A stretch of 64,000 nucleotides of DNA from Pseudomonas fluorescens (GTDB lineage Bacteria; Pseudomonadota; Gammaproteobacteria; Pseudomonadales; Pseudomonadaceae). The notes below the pieces were generated by a model. It did no database searches. It was not told where the DNA came from and saw only the letters and a program-made list of their open reading frames with translations. The position numbers and the translations under genes are program-made. Each line of letters begins with the position of its first letter. The stretch's first letter is position 1. The stretch is taken from contig NZ_CP015637.1 in assembly GCF_001708445.1 (NCBI RefSeq), positions 5,085,001 to 5,149,000 of the forward strand, given 5' to 3'. Positions 1 through 10,502 of the stretch are shown in pieces.

Positions 1-1
1 G

Positions 2-1039
2 ATCAAACGCTATTGCCAGCGCACCGGCGAACATTTCCAGGCCGACGCGCCCACGCCAATGCGCGACAGGATCAAAGTGCTGTACCCCACCTTTGCCGAA
101 GGTGAAGCCAATCGCTTTTTCTTTGAGCTGCCAGGCGGCCTGGACGAAGCCGCGCCAGCGCTTGAACGTCTTGAGGCCGAATATGAAAAACTGCGCGCCG
201 ATCTCCAGCAATGGGCGCTGGACACTCCCCAGCGACACCCGATTCTGGATGTGCCCCTGGATGAGCAAACACGAGCACAGGATCAACTCAATCGCATGGC
301 CTTCAAGACATTACTTGAAGACGCCTGGCGCCGCGAAACCGAACTGGATGACAACAACGGCAGCCTTGAGGTCACCCACAGGCTGGGGTTCGACGCGCCG
401 ATCCTGGGCGAGCTGCCAGAACTGAGCGCACGCTTTGACCACATATCGTCCTTCGAGCTCGATGGAGAGGGCACGACGACCCGGGTCGATGGCCTCCTCA
501 AGTGCTTTCCCAAACTCAAAAGCCTGACCCTCTGCAAACTCAGCCTGGGCACGATTCCACCCACGGTGTTTACACTGACCGGGTTGAATACCCTGAGCCT
601 GACCGAGTGCGCTATCGGATTAACCCCCATCAGCGTCGATGCGCTGTCAGGGGTCACGAACCTGGTGTATCTGGACTTGAGCGAGAACATCCTGGGCATC
701 CCCCCCGATGTCAGTCACCTGACCCAACTGGAGTCGCTGTACTTGCAAGACACCGAGATCAGCGAACTACCACGAGGACTGTCCGCCTTGCCCGAGCTGC
801 GCACCCTGGACTTGAGCGACAACCTGATCGAAGTGCTGCCCGCCGACTTTCTGGAACTGGCCTCGCCACTCGACCATACATCCGATTTGAGCGGCAACCC
901 CTGGTCGGCGCAAAGCCTCAGCTACCTCAGGCAGTATTACCTGCAAACCGGCAACGACTTGGCAGTTGCACAGGCCCGCCTGGACACGCAGGGCAACCCG
1001 CTGGTCAGGCCCGCTTCGCCGGATAGCATGGAGGAATGA
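2..1039 (+). CDS. Leucine-rich-repeat protein, C-terminal part (5' end outside window)
   Basis: The frame is open from the window edge, so the gene begins upstream; 345 residues are visible. A charged helical segment is followed by about five leucine-rich repeats in the second half (LxxLxLxxxxLxxIPxxV style, for example LVYLDLSENILGIPPDV and LRTLDLSDNLIEVLP), then a short cap with LSGNPW. Such LRR tracts occur in large Pseudomonas DUF6543/NEL-type effector-like proteins, where a NEL ubiquitin-ligase domain often follows; here the protein stops right after the repeats, so no NEL domain is present. The LRR call is firm. The function, and whether the protein is secreted, cannot be told from this fragment. 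Confidence 0.75.
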   Translation: MKRYCQRTGEHFQADAPTPMRDRIKVLYPTFAEGEANRFFFELPGGLDEAAPALERLEAEYEKLRADLQQWALDTPQRHPILDVPLDEQTRAQDQLNRMAFKTLLEDAWRRETELDDNNGSLEVTHRLGFDAPILGELPELSARFDHISSFELDGEGTTTRVDGLLKCFPKLKSLTLCKLSLGTIPPTVFTLTGLNTLSLTECAIGLTPISVDALSGVTNLVYLDLSENILGIPPDVSHLTQLESLYLQDTEISELPRGLSALPELRTLDLSDNLIEVLPADFLELASPLDHTSDLSGNPWSAQSLSYLRQYYLQTGNDLAVAQARLDTQGNPLVRPASPDSMEE

Positions 1040-1050
1040 AGCGCGCCTGA

Positions 1051-2031
1051 TCAGCCGCGCTCGGACGGTACCGACGACAACTCGAAAGGGCTGCTGCTGC
1101 GCCGTTGGTTGCGGTCTTCGCGAGGGGTGGCGCCGAAGAAGTTGCGGTAGGCGCTGGAGAAATGCGGCCCCGAGGAGAAGCCGCAGGACAGGCCGATCTG
1201 GATGATCGACTTGCTGGTTTGCATCAACATCTGGCGGGCCTTGTTCAGGCGCAGTTCCAGGTAGTACTGGCTGGGGACGCGGTTGAGATATTGTTTGAAG
1301 ATCCGCTCCAGTTGTCGTCGCGACACGCACACATGCTGGGCGATTTCATCAGTGGTCAACGGCTCTTCGATATTGGCTTCCATCAGCAACACCGCCTGGG
1401 TCAGCTTCGGATGGCTGGAACCCAGGCGGTTTTGCAACGGGATACGCTGGCGCTCGCCACCTTCGCGAATGCGCTCCACCACCAGTTCTTCGGAGACCGC
1501 ACCGGCCAGCTCGGCGCCGTGGTCGCGGGCCAGTACCGCCAACAGCAAGTCAAGCACCGACATGCCACCGCAGGCGGTCAGGCGATCACGGTCCCAGTCG
1601 AACAGATGGCTGGTGGCGATGACCTTGGGGAAGCGCTCGGCGAAATCGTCCTGCCAGCGCCAGTGCACGGCGGCACGGTAGCCATCGAGCAGGCCCAGTT
1701 GCGCCAACGGGTAAACGCCGGCCGACAAGCCACCGATCACGCAACCGGCGCGAACGAGCTGCTTGAGCGCGGTGCTCAGTTGCGACGCGATCACGGTCGG
1801 CGGTTCGTCCGCCAGCAGGAACAGCTTCTGGAAGCCTTCGAGCTTGCCGGCCCACGGCTCGCCTGGCAATTGCCAGGCACCCTGGGTTGGCGGCTCGGCC
1901 AGCAGAAACGAGAGTTCGTAGACCACCTCCGGATGCACCCGTTGAGCAACGCGCAAAGCCTCCTCAGCCAGCGCAAGCGTGAGTGCTTTTGTGCTGGGCC
2001 AAATCAGGAAACCAATTTTGTGGGCGGTCAT
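1051..2031 (-). CDS. argR: ArgR, AraC/XylS-type arginine regulator (GlxA-like)
   Basis: 326 aa. The N-terminal two thirds look like the DJ-1/PfpI (GATase1-like) domain of GlxA-family regulators (segment FLIWPSTKALTLALAEEALR near the start). The C-terminal ~100 residues form a double helix-turn-helix AraC domain (IAQHVCVSRRQLERIFKQY, then IIQIGLSCGFSSGPHFSSAYR). It is the last gene after aotJQMOP on the same strand, which is the P. aeruginosa arrangement in which ArgR controls its own operon and arginine catabolic genes in response to arginine. A REP element separates it from aotP. The argR name rests on family plus synteny. Confidence 0.9.
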   Translation of the reverse strand: MTAHKIGFLIWPSTKALTLALAEEALRVAQRVHPEVVYELSFLLAEPPTQGAWQLPGEPWAGKLEGFQKLFLLADEPPTVIASQLSTALKQLVRAGCVIGGLSAGVYPLAQLGLLDGYRAAVHWRWQDDFAERFPKVIATSHLFDWDRDRLTACGGMSVLDLLLAVLARDHGAELAGAVSEELVVERIREGGERQRIPLQNRLGSSHPKLTQAVLLMEANIEEPLTTDEIAQHVCVSRRQLERIFKQYLNRVPSQYYLELRLNKARQMLMQTSKSIIQIGLSCGFSSGPHFSSAYRNFFGATPREDRNQRRSSSPFELSSVPSERG

Positions 2032-2126
2032 GGAGTGCTATCCGAAGCCTGTAACAGTAATAAAGACAAAGGCCAATGCTAGCCCGTAAACCAACACAAA
2101 GCTCAAAAACGATAAAGACCTGCTTT

Positions 2127-2230
2127 CCTGTAGGAGCGAGCTTGCTCGCGAAAAACCTGAGAACCCCACGGGGTATCAGGCTTCCCGCGTTACCGTTGAC
2201 GATCTTCGCGAGCAAGCTCGCTCCTACAGG
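2127..2230. repeat. REPIN (GCGAGCTTGCTCGC family)
   Basis: Two inverted REP units facing each other: CTGTAGGAGCGAGCTTGC on the left and the complementary GCAAGCTCGCTCCTACAG on the right, with an internal TTCGCGAG match. It sits between argR and aotP. The same family recurs at 15379 and 18038 and inside the nested elements near 34.5 and 38.6 kb. Confidence 0.9.
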
Positions 2231-2248
2231 GGGGAGCAGCGGCCTTGA

Positions 2249-3013
2249 TTATTTCAAGCTGCCGGACAAGAACTGCTGCAACCGCTCGGACTGCGGGTTG
2301 ACCAGTACTTCCCGCGGGTTGCCGCGCTCTTCCACGATGCCTTTGTGCAAGAACACCAACTGGTTCGACACTTCACGGGCAAAGCCCATTTCGTGAGTGA
2401 CCACCACCATGGTGCGGCCTTCCTGGGCCAGGTCCTGCATCACCTTGAGCACTTCGCCCACCAGTTCCGGGTCCAGCGCCGAGGTGGGTTCGTCGAACAG
2501 CATCACCTCCGGCTCCATCGCCAGGGCACGGGCAATCGCCACGCGCTGCTGCTCACCGCCAGACATATGGCCAGGGAACGCATCCTTACGATGGCCCACG
2601 CCCACCTTGGCCAGGTAATGCTCGGCCTTTTCGCGGGCGTCTTTTTTCGACATGCCCAGCACATGCACCGGGGCTTCCATCACATTTTCAAGCGCTGTCA
2701 TGTGCGACCACAGGTTGAAATGCTGGAACACCATCGACAGGCGCGAACGCATGCGTTGCAGTTGCTTGGGGTCGGCGGCCTTCATGGCGCCGTCCTTGTT
2801 GGCCACCAGTTTCAGCTCTTCGTTATTGAGCAGGATCTTGCCGGCGTGGGGTTGCTCCAGCAGGTTGATGCAGCGCAAAAAGGTACTTTTGCCCGAACCA
2901 CTGGAACCGATGATGCTGATCACATCACCGGCCGCGGCGGCCAGGGACACGCCTTTGAGCACTTCATGACTGCCATAGCGTTTATGCAGGTCTTGGACTT
3001 CAAGTTTGTACAT
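2249..3013 (-). CDS. aotP: AotP, ATPase of arginine/ornithine ABC importer
   Basis: 254 aa from ATG at 3013, which matches the usual length of HisP/AotP ATPases; a GTG five codons upstream is the alternative start. Walker A is GSSGSGKST, the Q-loop lies in [12 protein letters not shown], the signature is MSGGEQQR, Walker B is [12 protein letters not shown] and the H-loop is VVTHEMGFA, so all catalytic motifs are present. It energises uptake of arginine and ornithine through AotQM with the binding protein AotJ. It is the fifth gene of the aot operon. Confidence 0.93.
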   Translation of the reverse strand: MYKLEVQDLHKRYGSHEVLKGVSLAAAAGDVISIIGSSGSGKSTFLRCINLLEQPHAGKILLNNEELKLVANKDGAMKAADPKQLQRMRSRLSMVFQHFNLWSHMTALENVMEAPVHVLGMSKKDAREKAEHYLAKVGVGHRKDAFPGHMSGGEQQRVAIARALAMEPEVMLFDEPTSALDPELVGEVLKVMQDLAQEGRTMVVVTHEMGFAREVSNQLVFLHKGIVEERGNPREVLVNPQSERLQQFLSGSLK

Positions 3014-3040
3014 GCGGTCGGTTCTCACAAAAACAGGTGG

Positions 3041-4153
3041 TCAGTCGTTGAGCAAGCGCCCGTGACGCAGCGCTTCGCGCCCCGCCACCTTGGCCAGCCA
3101 GAAACCCGCTTGGGCATAACGTAGCCGTTCAACGGCAAACAACACCCCCGAGGTGCCCGCGCAGATCGTGCTCACGCGGTCTTCCAGGGGATCAATCACT
3201 TCAAAAATCGGCTCGCCCTTCTCGATCCAGTCCCCGGCTTTACGCAGGTAACTGATCACCCCGGCGTGGGGCGCGAACAGCAATTCGGTGCCTTCGAAGG
3301 GCACGCCTTCGCACGGTTCGTGTTGCGGCGCCGGCCATTCGCCCTGGATCAGGCCTTGTTCGGCGAGAAACGCGAGGATGCCTTCGGCGTGGAAGATCGC
3401 CTCGTCACGCCCCGTGTCCGCCTGGCCGCCCAACTCCAGGGTGGTCGCCAGGCAGGCCAGCGGGATCTGCGCCTCGGGGAAGGCACGAGACAAGCGCAAC
3501 CACGGCAACGAGCAGGCTTCATCAAACGAGCTGCCACCGGAATCTTCCGCGAGCAAACCGACTTTCACATTCAAGTGCGCCGACAACGAACGCCACTGCG
3601 GCCAGTGCTGGGGCAGCGCGTACATGTGCAGCGCGGCTTCGGCGTCGCAGTGCAGGTCGAGGACGATGTCGGCGGTGCAGGCGTGGCCGAGCAGGATGCG
3701 CTGCATGCCTTGCAACTGGCTGCTCGGATCAGGCAAGGCGTTGAGCGCATCGGTCATCGCCTGGCGAATCATGCGCACATTGGCGTGAGGATCATCCCCC
3801 AGCCTACCTGTGAGCAACTCCGCCACCGGCTCGCTCAACTCAACGAAATCGCGGTTGAAATTCTTGCCGCTGCCCACCTCGAAACGGCCCTGGTGGCTGC
3901 CTTGTAACAGTTGGCCCAAGCCCATCGGGTTGGCCACCGGCACCAGCTCGATCACGCCGTTCAAGGCACCTTGCCGTTCCAGTTCGGTGAGGCGTTTTTT
4001 CAGCTCCCAGGCCGCACGCATGCCGGGCAACTCATCGGCGTGCAGGCTGGCCTGGATATAGGCCTTGCGCTCGCCGCCGCCGAAACGGAATACGCTCAGT
4101 TGGCGCTCGCAACCCAGGTGACCCCAGGGCAACAGGTGATCGATGCGTTCCAT
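3041..4153 (-). CDS. aotO: AotO, succinylglutamate desuccinylase/aspartoacylase-like protein
   Basis: 370 aa. A zinc-carboxypeptidase-like (M14) fold is indicated by YIQASLHADELPGM with the H-x2-E metal-ligand pattern near residue 40, IVLDLHCDAEAALHMY about 130 residues later, and a C-terminal beta/lipoyl-like tail (FAPHAGVISYLRKAGDWIEKGEPIFEVIDP). This matches the AstE/aspartoacylase superfamily. In P. aeruginosa aotO lies in the same place in the operon but is reported as dispensable for arginine transport; its substrate is not evident from sequence. One nucleotide separates it from the aotM stop, so translation is probably coupled. Confidence 0.85.
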   Translation of the reverse strand: MERIDHLLPWGHLGCERQLSVFRFGGGERKAYIQASLHADELPGMRAAWELKKRLTELERQGALNGVIELVPVANPMGLGQLLQGSHQGRFEVGSGKNFNRDFVELSEPVAELLTGRLGDDPHANVRMIRQAMTDALNALPDPSSQLQGMQRILLGHACTADIVLDLHCDAEAALHMYALPQHWPQWRSLSAHLNVKVGLLAEDSGGSSFDEACSLPWLRLSRAFPEAQIPLACLATTLELGGQADTGRDEAIFHAEGILAFLAEQGLIQGEWPAPQHEPCEGVPFEGTELLFAPHAGVISYLRKAGDWIEKGEPIFEVIDPLEDRVSTICAGTSGVLFAVERLRYAQAGFWLAKVAGREALRHGRLLND

Positions 4154-4154
4154 A

Positions 4155-4853
4155 TCAGTGCTTCCGTGGAGCCAGGTAGCTCAGCCAGCGGCGCTCGGCC
4201 AACTTGAACAGGCGCACCAGGATAAAGGTCAGGCACAGGTAGAACGCGCCAGCGGTGATATAGGCTTCGAACGGCAGGTAGTACTGCGCGTTCACCGTGC
4301 GTGCGGCACCGGTGATGTCGATCAGGGTGACGATGGATGCCAGGCTGGTGGTCTGCAGCATCATGATCACTTCGTTGCTGTACTGCGGCAGTGCGCGGCG
4401 CAGGGCCGATGGCAACAGGATGCGGCGGTACAGCTTGTAGCGCGACATGCCCATGGCCTTGGCCGCTTCAATCTCGCCATTCGGAGTGGCCTTGAGGCTA
4501 CCGGCAATGATTTCGGCCGTGTAGGCACTGGTGTTGATTGCAAAGGCCAGGCACGCGCAGAAGGTGGCGCTGGACAGCAGCGGCCACAGGAAGCTCTCGC
4601 GTACGGCTTCGAATTGGGCCAGCCCGTAGTAGATCAAGAACAGCTGCACCAGCATCGGCGTGCCGCGGATCACGTAGGTGTAGAGCCAGGCAATGCCGTT
4701 GACAATCGGCTGCTTGGACACACGCATCAAGCCCAGGGGCAAGGCGGCGAGCAGGCCGAAGAACAGCGACAAAGCCAGCAATTTCAGGGTGGTCACCAGG
4801 CCGCCGAGGTACAGCGGCATGGCCTCCCAGATGACGTTGTAGTCGAAGATCAT
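4155..4853 (-). CDS. aotM: AotM, permease of arginine/ornithine ABC importer
   Basis: 232 aa HisM-type inner-membrane permease. Hydrophobic helices span the length, and the conserved EAA loop is GEIEAAKAMGMSRYKLYRRILLPSALRRALP. The segment TYVIRGTPMLVQLFLIYYGL is typical of polar amino-acid permeases. Its start overlaps the aotQ stop by 4 bp (ATGA), consistent with coupled translation of the two permeases that form the channel. Confidence 0.93.
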   Translation of the reverse strand: MIFDYNVIWEAMPLYLGGLVTTLKLLALSLFFGLLAALPLGLMRVSKQPIVNGIAWLYTYVIRGTPMLVQLFLIYYGLAQFEAVRESFLWPLLSSATFCACLAFAINTSAYTAEIIAGSLKATPNGEIEAAKAMGMSRYKLYRRILLPSALRRALPQYSNEVIMMLQTTSLASIVTLIDITGAARTVNAQYYLPFEAYITAGAFYLCLTFILVRLFKLAERRWLSYLAPRKH

Positions 4854-5539
4854 AGATCAGCCGCCCTTACGCCTACCGAGTAGCGCTTCTCAAGATGACG
4901 CAAGGCCAGCAACGACACGCTGGTGATCACCAGGTACATCGCCGCCACTGCGAGGAAGAAGGTAAAAGGCTCGCGGGTGGCATCTGCCGCCTGCTTGGCC
5001 TTGAACATCATGTCTTGCAGGCCCACCACCGAAATCAGCGCGGTGGCCTTGGTGAGTACCAGCCAGTTGTTGGTAAACCCGGGGATCGCCAGCCGGATCA
5101 TCTGCGGCACCATCACCCGGAAAAACACCTGGAAGCTGCTCATGCCATACGCAAGGCCGGCTTCGGCCTGGCCCTTGGGGATGGCCATGAAGGCGCCACG
5201 GAAGGTTTCCGAGAGGTAGGCGCCAAAGATGAAACCCAGGGTGCCGATACCGGCGGCCAAGGGGTTCAAGTCGATATAGTCGTCATAGCCGAGCAACGGC
5301 GCGACGCGGTTAAGCAAGTCCTGGCCGCCGTAGAAAATCAGCAGGATCAGCACCAGGTCGGGGATCCCGCGGATCACCGTGGAGTACAAGTCACCCAGCC
5401 AGGCCAACCAGCGCACCGGCGACAGGCGTAACGCGACCCCGATCAGACCCAGAACAATGGCCAAGGCCATGGACGACAAGGCGAGCTGAAGCGTCAACCA
5501 TGCGCCATCGAGGATGACGGCCCCGTAGCCTTTCAACAT
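4850..5539 (-). CDS. aotQ: AotQ, permease of arginine/ornithine ABC importer
   Basis: 229 aa HisQ-type permease with about five membrane segments (starting MLKGYGAVILDGAWLTLQLALSS) and an EAA loop (GQAEAGLAYGMSSFQVFFRVMVPQMIRLAIPG). It pairs with AotM. The 91-nt gap to aotJ upstream contains no obvious terminator, so the genes are likely co-transcribed. Confidence 0.92.
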   Translation of the reverse strand: MLKGYGAVILDGAWLTLQLALSSMALAIVLGLIGVALRLSPVRWLAWLGDLYSTVIRGIPDLVLILLIFYGGQDLLNRVAPLLGYDDYIDLNPLAAGIGTLGFIFGAYLSETFRGAFMAIPKGQAEAGLAYGMSSFQVFFRVMVPQMIRLAIPGFTNNWLVLTKATALISVVGLQDMMFKAKQAADATREPFTFFLAVAAMYLVITSVSLLALRHLEKRYSVGVRAADL

Positions 5540-5630
5540 GATTCAGGTCCTCGAAAAGGGGGATGAAAAAATGGCGCAAACCGCAGGAATTCTGTTGCTT
5601 GCGCCATTTCGGACAGACAGCTGCGATGAA

Positions 5631-6416
5631 TTACTTGGCGTCAGCGCCGTAAATATCGAAGTCGAAGTACTTGTCCTGGATTTGCTTGTACTTGCCATTG
5701 GCGCGGATCGCGGCAATAGCGGCGTTGATGCGCTCCAGGTTTTCCTTGTCACCCTTGCGTACGGCAATACCTACGCCGTCGCCGAAGTATTTGACGTCGG
5801 TGAAGGCTGGGCCCACGAACGCGTAGCCTTTGCCGGCGTCAGTCTTCAGGAAGCCGTCCTGCAGCAGGGTCGCGTCGGCCACGGTACCGTCGAGGCGACC
5901 GGCAGCCACGTCCAGGTAGATTTCGTTCTGGGTGCCGTAAGGAACGATGGTGGCGCCTTTAGGCTCCAGGACTTCCTTGGCGAAACGGTCATGGATCGAA
6001 CCGCGCTGCACACCGATCTTCTTGCCTTTGAGTTCAACCAGGCTGTCGCTGACCGCAGTGCCTTCCTTCAACACCAGGCGCGCTGGGGTCAGGTAGTAGC
6101 GGTTGGTGAAGTCCACGGACTTCTTGCGGTCTTCGGTGATGGACATGGACGACAGGATCGCGTCGATCTTGCGCACTTTCAGCGCCGGGATCAGGCCGTC
6201 GAACTCCTGCTCGACCCAGGTGCACTTGACCTTCATCTCTTCGCACAGGGCGTTGCCGATGTCGTAGTCAAAACCGACGATGCTGCCATCCGGCGCCTTC
6301 GAGGCAAACGGAGGGTAAGCCGCTTCGATACCAATTTTCAGAGGCTTGCCTTCAGCGAAAGCCTGCATGGACAGCACGGACAGCGCCAGGGCGCCCAACA
6401 GCACGAGTTTCTTCAT
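5631..6416 (-). CDS. aotJ: AotJ, periplasmic arginine/ornithine-binding protein
   Basis: 261 aa from ATG at 6416. This start puts a signal peptide at the N-terminus ([21 protein letters not shown], predicted cleavage AFA|EG); longer in-frame starts give a non-signal extension. The mature protein has the SBP_bac_3 hallmarks: [51 protein letters not shown] and a C-terminal helix in [16 protein letters not shown]. It is first in the operon and delivers ligand to AotQM. Putative ArgR half-sites lie 135-170 bp upstream. Confidence 0.93.
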   Translation of the reverse strand: MKKLVLLGALALSVLSMQAFAEGKPLKIGIEAAYPPFASKAPDGSIVGFDYDIGNALCEEMKVKCTWVEQEFDGLIPALKVRKIDAILSSMSITEDRKKSVDFTNRYYLTPARLVLKEGTAVSDSLVELKGKKIGVQRGSIHDRFAKEVLEPKGATIVPYGTQNEIYLDVAAGRLDGTVADATLLQDGFLKTDAGKGYAFVGPAFTDVKYFGDGVGIAVRKGDKENLERINAAIAAIRANGKYKQIQDKYFDFDIYGADAK

Positions 6417-6550
6417 CTTGGGACTCCATCGGTATAGGGCAAAACAGCAGTATGAGCCATGGCCCACGATGCGACTGAGTGAAACCGAATAGCGGTGCTG
6501 CGTCCTACGCGGGCTACACCTGCGACGACGAGCGAGTGATCGGCATTCTA

Positions 6551-6587
6551 ACGACAGGCCGGAAGCCGATATTTCCTCAATGCGACA
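6551..6587 (-). promoter_or_regulatory. Candidate ArgR half-sites upstream of aotJ
   Basis: On the minus strand there is TGTCGC (6587-6582) followed by 8 nt and AA, and a second TGTCGT at 6556-6551. P. aeruginosa ArgR binds direct repeats of TGTCGC-N8-AA. The spacing here is 31 bp rather than the ~21 bp of the best sites, so this is a candidate only. Confidence 0.4.
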
Positions 6588-6893
6588 ACAATTTACAGAA
6601 GCACCGAGAAAGCGGTTCCAGCACATTGACAGCCTCTGAATTTTATGCAGAGGCAAAAGACATTAAACCTATTGATACTGCAAATTGCGGGCCTATTATT
6701 CGCAAACCCTTCTGGCACGGCAAGTCTGGCGTTTAATCTTATTTCTGGGGGTGTCTAAAACGCGGTTTTTCAGGGCATGAGCGTAGCCCTTTGCCTCATG
6801 TTCGAGCATAGGGTTACACATTTAGAGGTGACAGTAACATTCAGAAACGTCCTACCAGGGAAACCGATATTTATTTGACTGGTGGAGATCCAA

Positions 6894-6983
6894 ATGTGGG
6901 AGGGGGCTTGCTCCCGATAGCGGTAGTCAGTCACTTATTTGTGAGCTGACCCGGCGCTATCGGGGGCAAGCCCCCTCCCACAT
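6894..6983. repeat. REPIN (GGGGGCTTGC family)
   Basis: Inverted pair ATGTGGGAGGGGGCTTGCTC ... GGCAAGCCCCCTCCCACAT with inner arms CGATAGCG/CGCTATCG. Confidence 0.9.
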
Positions 6984-7011
6984 GGGATCCTCAGTGGTTT
7001 TGAGAGACCAC

Positions 7012-7047
7012 AAAAAAAGCCCCACTCGGCATGCACCGAATGGGGCT
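7012..7047 (-). terminator. Rho-independent terminator of acs
   Basis: Read on the minus strand: AGCCCCAtTCGGTGCATGCCGAgTGGGGCT followed by a run of seven T. It lies 20 bp past the acs stop. Confidence 0.85.
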
Positions 7048-7066
7048 CTTTCCCACCTACCCCGCG

Positions 7067-9022
<1,956 letters not shown>

Positions 9023-9417
9023 CTTTCTTACCTCGGTGACATAGTTGTTGTTGTATGGCCCAGTTGTAGCCGGGGTGGGCCTATAGAACCATTCGACGAT
9101 GGTAGTAACAAGACCCTACAAATTGCCCTGCTATCCCTCTACGGGCCTCTGGCCCGCGGCCTGCGTGGCTTGGCTGCCTGATGAAAAAACCTTTACCACG
9201 GGATTGTTACAAAAACCGCCAATAGTGTTTATCAAAAGCACGGGTATATGAATATAACCTGCGGGCCTAAAATCAACTCCGCCAACAAGGCACTGTGATT
9301 AACAACGTAACAGCCCCCACGAAGGCACGTTAATCCGAACTTACCAACCCTAAGTTACACACGTGGCCTCACAAAGGCCCCGTGACCCCTTTCGCCCTGA
9401 AGAAGGTAAATAGAGAA
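9023..9417. other. Divergent promoter region between acs and the DUF2790 gene
   Basis: 395 bp without a gene. The segment 9180-9330 is AT-richer than its surroundings and holds TATAAC at about 9255, but no paired -35 or -24/-12 element is convincing. No REP repeat is present. Confidence 0.4.
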
Positions 9418-9687
9418 ATGAAAGCTTTATTAGTTATGGCCCTCAGCAGCTTGTGCGCCACCGCCGCCCTGGCCGATGAGGCCCCGACTGAGCTGGCCGG
9501 CCAGAAAGCCCCGATTGTCGAGGACTACACCTACAGCACCAAACTGGACGTGGCCAAAGTATTGTCCATGAGCACCATTCCAGAAGTTTGCGAAGTGGTA
9601 CCGGTAAAAATGGAATATGAAGATTCCCAAGGTCAGCGCCACATTCTTAATTACAAGGTTATGGGCAATGGTTGCTCTAACGGATAA
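9418..9687 (+). CDS. Small exported DUF2790-family protein
   Basis: 89 aa from ATG at 9418; a start 12 codons upstream would bury the signal peptide. Signal peptide MKALLVMALSSLCATAALA with cleavage before DEAP. The mature ~70 residues match the DUF2790 pattern (YTYSTKLDVAKVLSMSTIP...CEVVPVKMEYEDSQGQRHILNYKVMGNGC), with two cysteines that could form a disulfide in the periplasm. Pseudomonas genomes carry several of these; the function is unknown. Confidence 0.85.
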   Translation: MKALLVMALSSLCATAALADEAPTELAGQKAPIVEDYTYSTKLDVAKVLSMSTIPEVCEVVPVKMEYEDSQGQRHILNYKVMGNGCSNG

Positions 9688-10270
9688 ACACTTCGTTAGT
9701 TCAATTTGAACTTGATCTTGTTTGCCGCAAGAAATCGTTCTTGCGGCCAAGAACCGGCCTTTGACCCCCCGCAGACCAAATGTGGGAGGGGGCTTACCCC
9801 CGATAGCGTCAGCCGACGCACCTCTATTACGCTATTACCCCCTACGCCCCGCCCCCCCTGCATCCGCCCCGCAAAAAGCCACTCATCGCCCCTCAAAAAA
9901 AACCAACCCCAGCAAAGCCTTGCAAACACACGCTTTGGCCGAAAACCACGCCATTGCGGCCCTCCTCCGAGACCATCCGCCGCAACACAAAGTCGAATTT
10001 TTCCCTATAATGCGCGGGTAAATCGGGCCTGCAATATCCCTTTACACTGGGATGAAGAGCCAGACCTGAGCCTGCGCTGGAGCATGCACCTGTCGCTCCG
10101 CCTCTCAAGCCTCACGCAGAGCACCCGTGACCCTATTCCGTTTAATGCCTGCGCCAGCGGTTGCAACAAACGATTCCTTAAGATCCACCGCGGCCCGAGG
10201 GTCGTGTGAACACCCAACCATCCGGTTTCACACGGGCACCTTTGAGCCCTCACGCAGGAGACGACACGTC
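9688..10270. other. Intergenic region upstream of nrdB
   Basis: 583 bp. It holds a perfect hairpin GCCGCAAGAA-ATCG-TTCTTGCGGC at 9724-9747 just after the DUF2790 gene (no T-run), a single REP half (TGTGGGAGGGGGCTTACCCC) at 9779-9810, and a perfect TATAAT at 10006-10011 without a convincing -35 box. The C-rich stretch 9840-9930 looks non-coding. No nrdA-like reading frame is present. Confidence 0.5.
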
Positions 10271-10347
10271 ATGCTGAGCTGGGACGAATTCGACAAAGAA
10301 GAAGACGGCGAAGTAGCCACCAAAGGCGCCAACGCCGGCCACGCCAC

Positions 10348-10502
10348 CGAAGCCAACATGGACCGCCTCGACGGTGCCGGCGCCGCTGCCGCCATCGAAG
10401 CCCGCGCCGTCACCGCCAGTGACTCGAAGCCAACATGGACCGCCTCGACGGTGCCGGCGCCGCTGCCGCCATCGAAGCCCGCGCCGTCACCGCCAGTGAC
10501 TC
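10348..10502. repeat. 77-bp perfect tandem duplication inside nrdB
   Basis: Positions 10348-10425 are identical to 10425-10502 (period 77). The unit begins CGAAGCCAACATGGACC and ends GCCGTCACCGCCAGTGACT. There are no mismatches between the copies, which suggests a recent event. Confidence 0.95.

Larger units (their letters stand above)
6417..7066. other. Intergenic region: aot promoter side, REPIN and acs terminator
   Basis: 650 bp with no convincing gene. The first ~250 bp hold the aot operon control region. The AT-richer stretch 6590-6860 shows nothing recognisable, 6894-6983 is a REPIN and 7012-7047 is the acs terminator. Short open frames here lack ribosome-binding sites and family resemblance. 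Confidence 0.6.

Noticed and set aside
9724..9747. Terminator after the DUF2790 gene
   Set aside because: The 10-bp stem is perfect, but no T-run follows on either strand; listed only as a hairpin in the intergenic entry.
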